Shown here: positions 1 to 6,392 of the stretch, piece after piece
Layout: every line of letters begins with the position of its first letter
Position numbering within the stretch: position 1 is the first letter of the stretch
From: Acidimicrobiales bacterium
GTDB taxonomy: Bacteria > Actinomycetota > Acidimicrobiia > Acidimicrobiales > Palsa-688
Assembly: GCA_019241495.1 (NCBI GenBank)
Contig: JAFAWZ010000031.1
Location: 1 to 9,236 of the forward strand
Direction: 5' to 3'
DNA: 9,236 nucleotides
Translations under genes and position numbers: made by a program
The notes under the pieces: model-generated
The model's input: the letters and a program-made list of their open reading frames with translations, nothing else
Database searches by the model: none
Told to the model about the DNA's origin: nothing

Positions 1-503
1 TCGGTGAGCGGGGCGTAGCCGAACCACCCGAAGTTGGCGGCGCCGTTGTTGGTCAAGAAGCCGGACGACATCAGGAGGAAGCCGCCCAGGTACAGCCAGT
101 AGGACAGGTTGTTGAAGCGGGGGAACGCCATGTCCGGCGCCCCGATCATGAGGGGTATGAAGTAGTTGCCGAACCCGGCGAAGGCGAACGGCCCGGCGAA
201 CACGAACAACATGATCGTGCCGTGCAGCGTGAACAGCTCGTTGAAGACGTTGGGGGTGAGGAAGTGGTTGTCCGGCACGATGAGCTGGGTGCGCATGCCG
301 AGCGCCATGCCTCCGGCCACGATGAAGCCGATCAGGCCAGTGATCAGGTAGTTCAGCCCGATCTGCTTGTGGTCGGTGCTCGTGATGTATCTGACGATCC
401 CCCGAGGTCGCGGCCCCGGGATGATCTCCATGAGCGGGAGCTCGGCCTCGAGATGGGGGCCCCCCGGCTGGGCGGCCCCGCCCCGGTCTTCAAGAAGCGT
501 CAT
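1..503 (-). CDS. ctaD: Cytochrome c oxidase subunit I (N-terminal part, cut by window edge)
   Basis: Catalytic subunit of the aa3-type haem-copper oxidase in the cytoplasmic membrane; it reduces O2 to water and pumps protons. The first 167 residues are visible and run off the left edge, so the binuclear-centre histidines are not seen. Visible marks are STDHKQIG (residues 42-49) before TM1, the low-spin haem a ligand His94 in TLHG, and the family block from GFGNYF to the APDMAFPR segment. Asn113, Asp124 and Asn131 have the spacing of the D-channel entry residues of A-type oxidases, so proton pumping through the D channel is expected. The ATG at 503-501 follows a cytoplasmic N-tail of about 40 residues, normal for actinobacterial CtaD. 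No strong Shine-Dalgarno lies close to it (GGAG is about 13 nt away). The start codon overlaps the stop of a possible small ORF (ATGA). It lies downstream of ctaC on the same strand. Confidence 0.96.
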   Translation of the reverse strand, partial: MTLLEDRGGAAQPGGPHLEAELPLMEIIPGPRPRGIVRYITSTDHKQIGLNYLITGLIGFIVAGGMALGMRTQLIVPDNHFLTPNVFNELFTLHGTIMLFVFAGPFAFAGFGNYFIPLMIGAPDMAFPRFNNLSYWLYLGGFLLMSSGFLTNNGAANFGWFGYAPLT

Positions 504-649
504 CGGTTCGCTGTCACTCCGTTGCCTGTTAGTGCCCTCGCCGAAACTACATGGGCGGCCGAAGGCCGATACTGACGCAACGCCGCGCCCAACATCATCG
601 AAGCCGTCCAAGTAGTTTCGGCTCGGGCGCTTGCTCCGGTTTCGGTCAT
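500..649 (-). CDS. Possible 49-residue small ORF between ctaC and ctaD
   Basis: A 49-codon frame fills the gap between ctaC and ctaD exactly. Its ATG (649-647) overlaps the ctaC TGA as ATGA, and its TGA (502-500) overlaps the ctaD ATG as ATGA. This double overlap is the pattern of translational coupling and is the main reason to list it. The predicted peptide starts MTETGASARAETT and ends TGNGVTANR. It is polar with many Ala, Thr and Arg, has no membrane segment or signal peptide, and matches no oxidase subunit I know. Most of it is encoded by the two arms of a long palindrome, so the two halves contain related SARA-type segments because of the DNA structure. It could instead be a non-coding hairpin spacer whose frame happens to be open. 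I see no independent coding evidence. Confidence 0.3.
   Translation of the reverse strand: MTETGASARAETTWTASMMLGAALRQYRPSAAHVVSARALTGNGVTANR
531..631. repeat. 101-bp imperfect palindrome in the ctaC-ctaD gap
   Basis: Arm 531-559 pairs with arm 603-631: 24 of 29 positions are complementary, including an uninterrupted 11-bp core (GCCGAAACTAC, 540-550, with GTAGTTTCGGC, 612-622). The loop is 43 nt (560-602). In the ctaC-ctaD transcript it would form a strong hairpin just before the ctaD start. There is no U-tract after it, so it does not look like a simple intrinsic terminator. It could act as an mRNA processing or stability element that sets the subunit I to II ratio, or be a small palindromic (REP/MITE-like) insertion. 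I see no clear target-site duplication. Confidence 0.8.
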
Positions 650-1479
650 GGTCCGTCGCCCGTGTTGGGGGTGCATGTCCCCGTGCGGGGTGGGCCGTCC
701 TGCCCGGCGGTCGTGATCGAGCACGCCGGCTGCTGGGCGTACCACGCCGCGTAGTCCGATGGGCTCATCACCTGCACCAAGAAGCGCATGTAGGCGTGGT
801 ACTGGCCACAGATGTTGTTGCACTGCCCCGGGTAGAGGCCGGGCTTGGTGACATTGAGGTCGAAAGTGTTGTCGATGCCCGGTATGAGGTCTCGGTTGAA
901 CAGGAACGCCGGGACATAGAAGGTGTGCACCACGTCGAGCGACACGACGTGCAGCTGGACCGTCTCGTTGGCTGGCATGACCAGGACGGGGAGGCCGGTG
1001 TTGTCGTTGATGTCGTTGTAATTGGCCGTGCCGACCTGGGAGTGCCCGTTCGGGTACACGAAGCGCCAGCCCCACTGGAACCCGTCCACGGTGATCTTGA
1101 CGTCCGGGTTGGCCGACACCTTGTTCACATGGTTCTCGGCGGTGAACAACAGACCGAAGATGATCGCCACCACGATGAGCGGGATGATGGTGTAGGTCGC
1201 TTCGAGGGGGATGTGGTATTGGAACTGGGCGGGGGTGCGGCCGGGGCCCTCGCCGTCACGGTGGCGGTACCGGATCAGCGCCCAGGTGATCAGGACCACG
1301 ACGAGGACGCCGATCGGGATGGCGAAGTAGTAGGACCAGTGCCACAGCACCCGGGCCCAGTGATTCTGCGTCGTCACGCCGTGGGGGGAGCCGAAGTTCG
1401 TGGCCAGCAGGCGGGCGGGGAGCTGCATATCTGGGCCCCACATTAAGCACCCGCCGGGTAGCGCACCAACCCAGACCAC
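646..1479 (-). CDS. ctaC: Cytochrome c oxidase subunit II, CuA-binding
   Basis: Membrane-anchored subunit that takes electrons from cytochrome c (in actinobacteria, usually from the bc1-bound c-type domain) through its dinuclear CuA centre and passes them to haem a in subunit I. There are two membrane segments, about residues 48-70 and 94-113, then the external cupredoxin domain. Visible marks are the aromatic FQWGWRF (134-140), His185 in LDVVHTFYVPAF, and the CuA loop with Cys220, Cys224, His228 and Met231. The canonical Glu of CxExC is Asn222. The extended loop 'AFLFNRDLIPG' is typical. Its stop overlaps the ATG of the small ORF. The start is uncertain: GTG at 1479 gives 277 residues, but ATG at 1443 or 1428 is also possible. 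None gives a clear signal peptide, although many actinobacterial CtaC proteins have one. Confidence 0.95.
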   Translation of the reverse strand: MVWVGALPGGCLMWGPDMQLPARLLATNFGSPHGVTTQNHWARVLWHWSYYFAIPIGVLVVVLITWALIRYRHRDGEGPGRTPAQFQYHIPLEATYTIIPLIVVAIIFGLLFTAENHVNKVSANPDVKITVDGFQWGWRFVYPNGHSQVGTANYNDINDNTGLPVLVMPANETVQLHVVSLDVVHTFYVPAFLFNRDLIPGIDNTFDLNVTKPGLYPGQCNNICGQYHAYMRFLVQVMSPSDYAAWYAQQPACSITTAGQDGPPRTGTCTPNTGDGP

Positions 1480-1493
1480 CTGCCCCCGCCCGA

Positions 1494-1523
1494 TTGCCGC
1501 CGCTCCGTTACCGCGCCTATCAT
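1494..1523 (+). promoter_or_regulatory. Candidate promoter of the rplM-rpsI-glmM operon
   Basis: TTGCCG (1494-1499) and TATCAT (1518-1523), 18 bp apart, resemble a housekeeping sigma-70-type promoter. It would give a leader of roughly 70 nt before rplM. Just downstream is a near-palindrome, GGCCGGTCGGCC (1524-1535), which could be an operator or a leader hairpin. The region 1480-1603 separates divergent ctaC and rplM, so ctaC must also be driven from it, but I found no convincing minus-strand promoter. The assignment rests on motif resemblance only. Confidence 0.4.
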
Positions 1524-1603
1524 GGCCGGTCGGCCCGGGCGCGTTCAGGCGCGTCCGCCAGCCTCTTTTCCTTGGTAGCTAGTACACCCGTAAGGACCGC
1601 ACT

Positions 1604-2056
1604 GTGCGCACGTTCACGCCGAAGCCCGCCGATATCCAGCGCGTCTGGTACGAGGTCGACGCGGACGGCGCCGTCCTCGGCCGGCTGGCCACCGAGGTGG
1701 CCCGGGTGCTGCGGGGCAAGCACAAGCCGATCTTCGCCCCCCACCTCGACACTGGCGACCACGTCATCGTGGTGAACGCGGCCAAGCTGCAGATGACCGC
1801 AGGAAAGGCCGACAAGAAGGTGCACTACCGCCACTCCGGTTACCCGGGCGGGCTCTCGGCGCGCACTTACGCCGACCTGTTGGCCCGCGAGCCCGAGGAC
1901 ACCTTCCGCCGGGCCGTACGGGGCATGCTGCCGAAAGGGCCGCTCGGCCGGTCCATGCTGCGCAAGCTGAAGGTCTACGCCGGCCCGACCCATCCCCACT
2001 CGGCGCAGGGCCCCCGGCCCCTACCCATCGACCCGCGCGCCCGCCGCGCCTCGTAG
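1604..2056 (+). CDS. rplM: 50S ribosomal protein L13
   Basis: Large-subunit ribosomal protein that binds 23S rRNA early in assembly. It has 150 residues against a usual 142-150, and full family features: RVWYEVDADGAVLGRLAT near the N-terminus, the GKHKPIFAPHLDTGDHVIVVNA block (residues 38-59), the signature around GMLPKGPLGR (107-116) and LKVYAGPTHPHSAQ (122-135). The C-terminal tail is Pro/Arg-rich and slightly extended. The start is GTG at 1604, preceded by TAAGGA (1591-1596) at 7-nt spacing, a good ribosome binding site. It is followed after 43 nt by rpsI; L13 and S9 are co-transcribed in most bacteria. In some bacteria this operon is regulated by a leader structure; I cannot recognise such a motif here. 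Confidence 0.98.
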   Translation: MRTFTPKPADIQRVWYEVDADGAVLGRLATEVARVLRGKHKPIFAPHLDTGDHVIVVNAAKLQMTAGKADKKVHYRHSGYPGGLSARTYADLLAREPEDTFRRAVRGMLPKGPLGRSMLRKLKVYAGPTHPHSAQGPRPLPIDPRARRAS

Positions 2057-2099
2057 TCCCCCAGCGAAGAGTCAGCAGCGAAGAAGCCAGAGGAGCATC

Positions 2100-2492
2100 G
2101 TGCCCAAGCCGCTCGTTCAGTCCACCGGACGCCGCAAGGCCGCCGTCGCCCGCGTCCGCCTGCGCCCCGGTTCGGGCGTGGTGACGGTCAACCGGCGGCC
2201 CATCAGCGAGTACTTCCCCTCCGCCACCCACCGCATGATCATCACCGAGCCCATGCGCCTGGTCGAGAAGGCCGAGTCCTATGACGTGGACACGACACTA
2301 GACGGAGGCGGCGTGTCCGGTCAGGCCGGCGCCCTGCGCCTCGGGATCGCCCGGGCCCTGGCCGAGCTCGAGCCCGACCTGCGGGCACCTCTGAAGAAGG
2401 CCGGATTCCTGACCCGTGACGCCCGCGAGAAGGAATCGAAGAAGTACGGCCTGAAGAAGGCCCGCAAGGCGCCTCAGTACTCGAAGCGGTAG
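2100..2492 (+). CDS. rpsI: 30S ribosomal protein S9
   Basis: Small-subunit protein whose C-terminal tail reaches the P-site tRNA anticodon arm. It is full length at 130 residues. Visible marks are STGRRKAAVARVRL (8-21), the conserved GGGVSGQAGALRLGIARAL signature (69-87), RDAREKESKKYGLKKARKAPQ, and the invariant SKR terminus (128-130). The start is GTG at 2100, with AGAGGAG just upstream; spacing to the start is only about 4 nt, but the N-terminus matches the family. The 43-nt gap after rplM contains a 9-bp direct repeat (CAGCGAAGA at 2062-2070 and 2076-2084) of no obvious role. The stop is 17 nt before glmM, so co-transcription with both neighbours is likely. Confidence 0.98.
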   Translation: MPKPLVQSTGRRKAAVARVRLRPGSGVVTVNRRPISEYFPSATHRMIITEPMRLVEKAESYDVDTTLDGGGVSGQAGALRLGIARALAELEPDLRAPLKKAGFLTRDAREKESKKYGLKKARKAPQYSKR

Positions 2493-2509
2493 AACCCGAC
2501 CCTTCGCCC

Positions 2510-3853
2510 GTGTTGCGGTTCGGTACCGACGGTGTGCGGGGGGTAGCCGGCCGGGAGCTGACTCCCGAGCTGGTGCTGGCCTTGGGCCGGGCCGCGGCGC
2601 GCGTCCTGGCCGCTGAGGGCGGGGCGTTCCTGGTGGGCCGCGACACCCGTTTGTCCGGCCCGATGCTGCAGGCCGCCCTCTCCGCCGGGCTGGCCGCCGA
2701 AGGCATCGACGTGGTGGACCTGGGCGTGCTCCCGACCCCGGGTGTGGCCGCCGTGGCCGCGGCCCGTCAGCTGCCGGCCGCGGTGATCTCGGCTTCTCAC
2801 AACCCCTACCTCGACAACGGGATCAAGCTCCTCGCCCCGGGGGGGCACAAGCTGACCGACGCCCAGGAGGAGACGATCGAGTCGCTCCTGGCCGGGCCGA
2901 GTGGCCGTGCGGATGCGAGGGCGGGGGCGGGCCTGGGCCGGTTGACGACTGATGTCGCGGCGGGGCAGGGCTACTGCGACAGCGTGGTGGCTGCCATGGA
3001 GGGCCGCCGTCTGGACGGCATGCGAGTGGCGGTGGACTGCGCCAACGGGGCCGCCGTGTCCACGGCCGGTGTGATCCTGGCCGCGGCGGGGGCCGACGTC
3101 GTGGCGGTCCTCGGCGATTCGCCCGACGGCACGAACATCAACGCGGGTTGCGGGTCCACCGCTCCTCAGGCGTTGGCCGCGGCGGTCGTGCGCGAGCACG
3201 CCGACGCCGGCCTGGCTTTGGACGGCGACGCCGACCGGGTGATCGCCGTCGATGACCGGGGCGAGGTGGTGGACGGGGACCGGTTGTTGGCCTTGTTCGC
3301 TAGGGACCTCCACGAGCGGAGGCGCCTGGCTGGTGACTCGGTGGTAGTGACGGTGATGACCAACCTGGGCTTCCACCGGGCCATGGCGGCGGCCGGGATA
3401 GGGGTGGTGCAGACTGCGGTGGGGGACCGCTACGTGCTGGAGGCGCTCGAGTCCAAGGGTTGGTCCCTCGGGGGCGAGCAGTCGGGCCACATCGTGTTCC
3501 GGGACCTGGCCACCACGGGGGACGGAGTGTTGACCGGCTTGTTGTTGCTCGACCTGCTGGCTCGGCGGGGGGAGCCGTTGTCGAAGCTGGCGGCAGCCGT
3601 GATGGTGCGGCTGCCCCAGGTGCTGCGCAACGTCCGGGTGGCTGACCACCGGGGTCTCGAGGCTGCGGGGCCGGTGTGGGAAGAGGTGCGCCGGGTCGAA
3701 GAGGAGCTGAGCGGGGACGGTCGGGTGTTGATCCGACCCAGCGGAACCGAGCCCCTGGTGCGGGTGATGGTCGAGGCCGGGACGGAGGCGGCCGCCTCGG
3801 GGGCGGCTGATCGGCTGGAGGCGGCGATCCTGGCCGTCCTCGGGTCGCCTTGA
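2510..3853 (+). CDS. glmM: Phosphoglucosamine mutase
   Basis: Cytoplasmic enzyme of UDP-GlcNAc synthesis; it converts glucosamine-6-phosphate to glucosamine-1-phosphate through a phosphoserine intermediate. At 447 residues it is the normal family length. It starts with FGTDGVRG (4-11). The catalytic serine is Ser96 in SASHNP, followed by YLDNGIK. The Mg-binding loop is DGDADR (Asp238, Asp240, Asp242). The sugar-specificity loop is GGEQSGHIVF (321-330), and the phosphate-binding loop is RPSGTEP (409-415). The GEQSG loop favours GlmM over phosphomannomutase or phosphoglucomutase. The start is GTG at 2510 (or TTG at 2513), needed to keep the LRFGTDG beginning. There is no clear Shine-Dalgarno in the 17-nt gap after rpsI, so translation may depend on coupling to rpsI. 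A GlmS-family gene follows about 2.5 kb downstream, the enzyme that would supply its substrate. Confidence 0.97.
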   Translation: MLRFGTDGVRGVAGRELTPELVLALGRAAARVLAAEGGAFLVGRDTRLSGPMLQAALSAGLAAEGIDVVDLGVLPTPGVAAVAAARQLPAAVISASHNPYLDNGIKLLAPGGHKLTDAQEETIESLLAGPSGRADARAGAGLGRLTTDVAAGQGYCDSVVAAMEGRRLDGMRVAVDCANGAAVSTAGVILAAAGADVVAVLGDSPDGTNINAGCGSTAPQALAAAVVREHADAGLALDGDADRVIAVDDRGEVVDGDRLLALFARDLHERRRLAGDSVVVTVMTNLGFHRAMAAAGIGVVQTAVGDRYVLEALESKGWSLGGEQSGHIVFRDLATTGDGVLTGLLLLDLLARRGEPLSKLAAAVMVRLPQVLRNVRVADHRGLEAAGPVWEEVRRVEEELSGDGRVLIRPSGTEPLVRVMVEAGTEAAASGAADRLEAAILAVLGSP

Positions 3854-3871
3854 GGTGCGGGTTCCGGGTCG

Positions 3872-3919
3872 AATAGTGGTCACTTCACCTACATATATGT
3901 AGGTGAAGTGACCACTATT
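3872..3919. repeat. 48-bp perfect palindrome without loop
   Basis: The two 24-bp arms are exact reverse complements meeting at 3895/3896, with no spacer; the centre is ACATATATGT. Arm ends are AATAGTGGTCACTTC and its complement, and pairing stops abruptly at both flanks (G at 3871 and 3920). It is far more AT-rich than its surroundings. It lies between the convergent ends of glmM and the MFS gene. Confidence 0.97.
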
Positions 3920-3925
3920 GATTTT
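3872..3925 (+). terminator. Candidate intrinsic terminator after glmM
   Basis: Read on the plus strand, the palindrome gives a stem of up to about 22 bp 19 nt after the glmM stop, followed by GATTTT (3920-3925), a short U-rich tract. This fits termination of the rplM-rpsI-glmM transcript. On the minus strand the palindrome is followed by GC-rich sequence without a U-tract, so termination of the MFS transcript there would be weaker. The stem is longer and less GC-rich than usual terminators. Confidence 0.45.
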
Positions 3926-3955
3926 CCTCACGCCGACCAGCCGGCCAGCCTCACG

Positions 3956-3978
3956 CCGGCCAACCGGCCAACCGGCCC
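3956..3978. repeat. Short tandem CCGGCCAA repeat
   Basis: CCGGCCAA occurs twice in tandem (3956-3963, 3964-3971) followed by CCGGCCC, within a wider CCGGCC-rich stretch (about 3938-3996) just beyond the MFS stop codon. On the minus strand it could form GC-rich hairpins and help end the MFS transcript. It may equally be simple low-complexity sequence. Confidence 0.6.
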
Positions 3979-3996
3979 GCCGGGCCCAGCCGGCCC

Positions 3997-5529
3997 TTAC
4001 CCGAAGGCCGACTCGGCCAGCGCCGGCCCCTCATCCGGCGCGGTGTCGCTGGCCCGCTCCGGACCGAGCGATGAGCGCAGCCGCAGGTCCTTCAACAGGA
4101 ACGACAACACGAAGGCCAGCGCGGCCACCGGCAGGGCGTACAGAAACGCCTGGTCCATGGCATACACGAAGGCGTGGCCCTGAGCCTTGGCGCCGTAGAC
4201 CACCCGATAGTGGGGGAAGACGTCCTTCTGCTTGAGGACGACCACCGCGTTCAGCACGGCGGCTCCCACTGCCCCGCCGAGCGTCCGGAAGAAGGTGGTA
4301 GAGGCGGTGCCCACCCCCATGTACTGGTAGGGGACGGTGTTCTGCACGGCCAACACCAGGATCTGCATGAACAGCCCCATGCCGAGGCCGATCACGAACA
4401 TCATCCCAGCCAGCTGCCAGGCGCCCGTGCTCACCGTGATCAAGCTCATGAGACCCAGACCAAGGGTGAGGATCGCCGTGCCGGCGACGATGAAGATCTT
4501 GTAGCGGCCGATGCGGCTGACCAACCGGCCCGAGGTGATGGACGACAACAGGACCCCGATGAGCATGGGGATCATCCGCAGACCGGAGACGGTGGGGCTC
4601 ACCCCCCGGACGGTCTGCAGGTACTGGGGGAGGAACAACAGCGCCCCGAACATCGCCGTTCCGGCGATGAAGGCGATGACGTTGACGACGCTGAACACCC
4701 GCAGCCGGAACAGGTGCAAGGGGATGATCGGTTCGGCGGCCCGTCTCTCCCACCATATGAAGGCGGCGATCAGGAGCAGCCCGGGGATGGCGTACGCCCA
4801 AGTCGTGCCCGTGACACGGGTGGCGGAGCCGGCCTGCTGGACGGCGACGAGTACGAGGGACACGCCCCCGACGATCAGGAACGAGCCGACCACGTCGATC
4901 TTGGACCGGCTGGACCGGTGGTCCATCTTGAGCACCCGGTTGATCACGACCAGGGCCACCGCGCCGACCGGGATGTTAACGTAGAAGACCCAACGCCAGG
5001 AGGCCGCATCTACCAGGAAGCCACCGACCAAGGGGCCCACCACACTGGAAAGAGTGAAGACCGCCCCGAAATAGCCCTGGTAGCGGCCCCTCTCTCGTGG
5101 CGGGATGACATCGCCGATGATGGCGAGGGCGAGGGTCATCAATCCGCCGGCCCCGAGCCCTTGCAAGCCGCGGAAGATGATGAGCTGGTACATGTTCTGG
5201 GCCAGGCCGGACAGGACGCTGCCCCCGAGGAAGATGACTATCGCCGCCTGGAAGATGCGCTTCCGGCCGAACTGGTCGCTGATCTTGCCGTAGAGAGGGG
5301 TGCTGGCCGTGCTGGTCAGCAGGTACGAGGTGACGACCCAGGCGTACAGGTCCAAGCGGTGGAAGTCCTGACTGATCCGGGTCAGAGCGGTGGACACGAT
5401 CGTCTGGTCGAGGGCGGCGAGCAGCAGGCCCAACCCGAGGCCAGACATGATTAACATGATCTGGCGGTGGCTATAGGAGCTGTACGAGGGACTGGTCGGC
5501 GCCTCGACCTCCGATTCGGCCGCGCTCAC
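3997..5529 (-). CDS. MFS drug exporter, DHA2 family (EmrB/QacA-like, 14 TM)
   Basis: Inner-membrane proton-coupled exporter, likely for drugs or other hydrophobic or cationic compounds; the substrate cannot be read from sequence. It has 510 residues, normal for 14-TM DHA2 proteins. The motif in TM1 is LDQTIVSTAL (Asp41). Motif A is GKISDQFGRKRIF (81-93), motif B is RGLQGLGAGG (120-129), and the antiporter motif C region is GPLVGGFLVDAASWRWVFYVNIPVG (from 165), which is DHA2-typical. The N-terminal 20 residues and the C-terminal 30 (Ser/Asp/Glu-rich) are cytoplasmic. The start is GTG at 5529, whose last two bases lie in the TGA stop of the TetR gene (GTGA), so it is translationally coupled and co-transcribed with its probable regulator. 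It faces glmM tail to tail. Basic identity is secure, but the transported compound is unknown. Confidence 0.95.
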   Translation of the reverse strand: MSAAESEVEAPTSPSYSSYSHRQIMLIMSGLGLGLLLAALDQTIVSTALTRISQDFHRLDLYAWVVTSYLLTSTASTPLYGKISDQFGRKRIFQAAIVIFLGGSVLSGLAQNMYQLIIFRGLQGLGAGGLMTLALAIIGDVIPPRERGRYQGYFGAVFTLSSVVGPLVGGFLVDAASWRWVFYVNIPVGAVALVVINRVLKMDHRSSRSKIDVVGSFLIVGGVSLVLVAVQQAGSATRVTGTTWAYAIPGLLLIAAFIWWERRAAEPIIPLHLFRLRVFSVVNVIAFIAGTAMFGALLFLPQYLQTVRGVSPTVSGLRMIPMLIGVLLSSITSGRLVSRIGRYKIFIVAGTAILTLGLGLMSLITVSTGAWQLAGMMFVIGLGMGLFMQILVLAVQNTVPYQYMGVGTASTTFFRTLGGAVGAAVLNAVVVLKQKDVFPHYRVVYGAKAQGHAFVYAMDQAFLYALPVAALAFVLSFLLKDLRLRSSLGPERASDTAPDEGPALAESAFG

Positions 5530-6155
5530 GTCTGGCGCTCTTTCACCAAAGGAGCGAGTGCCTGGGCCAGCTGGGCGAACGCCTCGTCGATGAGCTCAGG
5601 GAATGGCCGCTGGCAGCGCGAGTCGGCCCATCTTTGCTGGGCCACCCGGCAGGCCCCGAAGGCCGCGGCGACGAGTACTTCTGGGAGCATGTCCTTCTCC
5701 CGGGGGCTCCCGATCCGTTGGGCAACCGCCTCCACCAGGGCCCGGGCCATCTCGTCGTAGGCGGCTGCCACGGCTGCCATCAGCTGGGGCTCACGTTGGA
5801 CGAGCTGATGGCGCCGGGTGGCCGGCTCCGGATCGCGGTTCCGTTCGATCATCTCCTGCTCGAGCACCCGGCGTAGGGCGGTCAGCGGGTCCTCGCCCGC
5901 GGGACGAGCGAGCAGGGCAGCGCGCAGCGCTTCCGGTCGGGTGGGATCGTGGTTCACCACCGCGTCCTCTTTGGAGGCGAAGTACGACCAGAACGTCCGG
6001 GGAGCCAGACCCGCTTTCTCGCTGATCGCCTCAATAGTCACCTGGGACAGGCCGCACGCATCCACCAGGTCGAATGCCGCTTCGTGGATCGCCTGCCGGG
6101 TTGCCTGCTTCTTGCGCACACGATGGGAGGCAACGACAGCGGTGGCAACGGGCAC
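5526..6155 (-). CDS. TetR-family transcriptional repressor
   Basis: Dimeric ligand-responsive DNA-binding regulator, most likely repressing itself and the overlapping MFS exporter. It has 209 residues, usual for the family. The N-terminal domain (about 14-62) carries the helix-turn-helix: TRQAIHEAAFDLVDACG, then VTIEAISEKAGLAPRTFWSYFASKEDAV (39-66), with the characteristic FxSKED ending. The C-terminal ligand domain (about 80-205) is helical; the segment ERNRDPEPATRRHQLVQREPQL is of the kind seen in many actinobacterial TetR proteins with MftR-like ligand domains (my recollection of the family, not searched). The start is GTG at 6155; V13 (GTG, 6119) is an alternative. A GAGGG lies about 5 nt upstream. 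The stop overlaps the MFS start. Its own upstream region contains palindromic and repeated motifs suited to autoregulation. Confidence 0.94.
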   Translation of the reverse strand: MPVATAVVASHRVRKKQATRQAIHEAAFDLVDACGLSQVTIEAISEKAGLAPRTFWSYFASKEDAVVNHDPTRPEALRAALLARPAGEDPLTALRRVLEQEMIERNRDPEPATRRHQLVQREPQLMAAVAAAYDEMARALVEAVAQRIGSPREKDMLPEVLVAAAFGACRVAQQRWADSRCQRPFPELIDEAFAQLAQALAPLVKERQT

Positions 6156-6164
6156 GAGGCCCTC

Positions 6165-6222
6165 AGCCTACCTGACGTCGCTGCGTAATGCGCAAAAATG
6201 CTCTCTACGCAAGAACGCAAGA
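6165..6222 (-). promoter_or_regulatory. Candidate tetR promoter and operator motifs
   Basis: On the minus strand TAGGCT (6170-6165) fits a -10 box ending 10 nt before the tetR GTG, with TTGCGC 19 bp upstream as a weak -35. Overlapping the -35 is TGCGTAATGCGCA (6182-6194), a 13-bp near-palindrome with 5 of 6 pairs. TGCGTA (6182-6187) and TACGCA (6206-6211) are also inverted to each other, and ACGCAAGA is repeated in tandem (6207-6214, 6215-6222). These are plausible TetR-family operator half-sites. The placement supports autoregulation, but no binding site can be proven by eye. Confidence 0.35.
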
Positions 6223-6244
6223 ACAGGCGACCGGAGCCGACCTT

Positions 6245-6377
6245 AGAAGCTGTCGCCAAACCATTTCCAGGTGGAGAGGGCGGCGGCTCGTCCCATCCCC
6301 AGGGTGCGAGCGGAGCATAGAGTTCGTCAGAGACGAGCCGCCGCCTTCTCCCTCCCGCGAGTCTTGCGACAGCTTCT
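6245..6377. repeat. 133-bp two-part inverted repeat upstream of the glmS-like gene
   Basis: Outer arms AGAAGCTGTCGC (6245-6256) and GCGACAGCTTCT (6366-6377) are perfect 12-bp complements. Inner arms 6273-6292 and 6332-6351 pair over 20 bp with one G-T position, including GGCGGCGGCTCGTC. They are separated by unpaired stretches of 16 and 14 nt, and the apical loop is 39 nt (6293-6331). The whole folds as a long interrupted hairpin in the divergent tetR/glmS-like gap. It has the outline of a MITE-like element or a structured regulatory region; no flanking target duplication is evident. It does not match the glmS ribozyme as I know it. Confidence 0.85.
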
Positions 6378-6392
6378 GAAGGGGCGGAACAG

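Noticed and set aside
631..1446. 271-codon open frame on the plus strand opposite ctaC
   Set aside because: It is the antisense of the clearly identified subunit II and shows low-complexity Val/Gly/Asp/Arg composition.
1443..1479. Lipobox and signal peptide at the CtaC N-terminus (LPGGC)
   Set aside because: There is no positively charged region or hydrophobic stretch before the Cys, and the residues before it do not fit a lipobox well; this segment may not even be translated if ATG 1443 or 1428 is used.
2474..3931. 485-codon open frame on the minus strand opposite glmM
   Set aside because: It is a shadow of the high-GC glmM frame: the translation is Gly/His/Gln/Arg-rich without recognisable domains, while glmM on the plus strand has all catalytic motifs. 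Its apparent start lies in the palindrome.
4174..5454. 426-codon open frame on the plus strand opposite the MFS gene
   Set aside because: The translation is rich in Asp, Gly, His and Glu with no family resemblance, and it mirrors codons of the well-supported 14-TM exporter.
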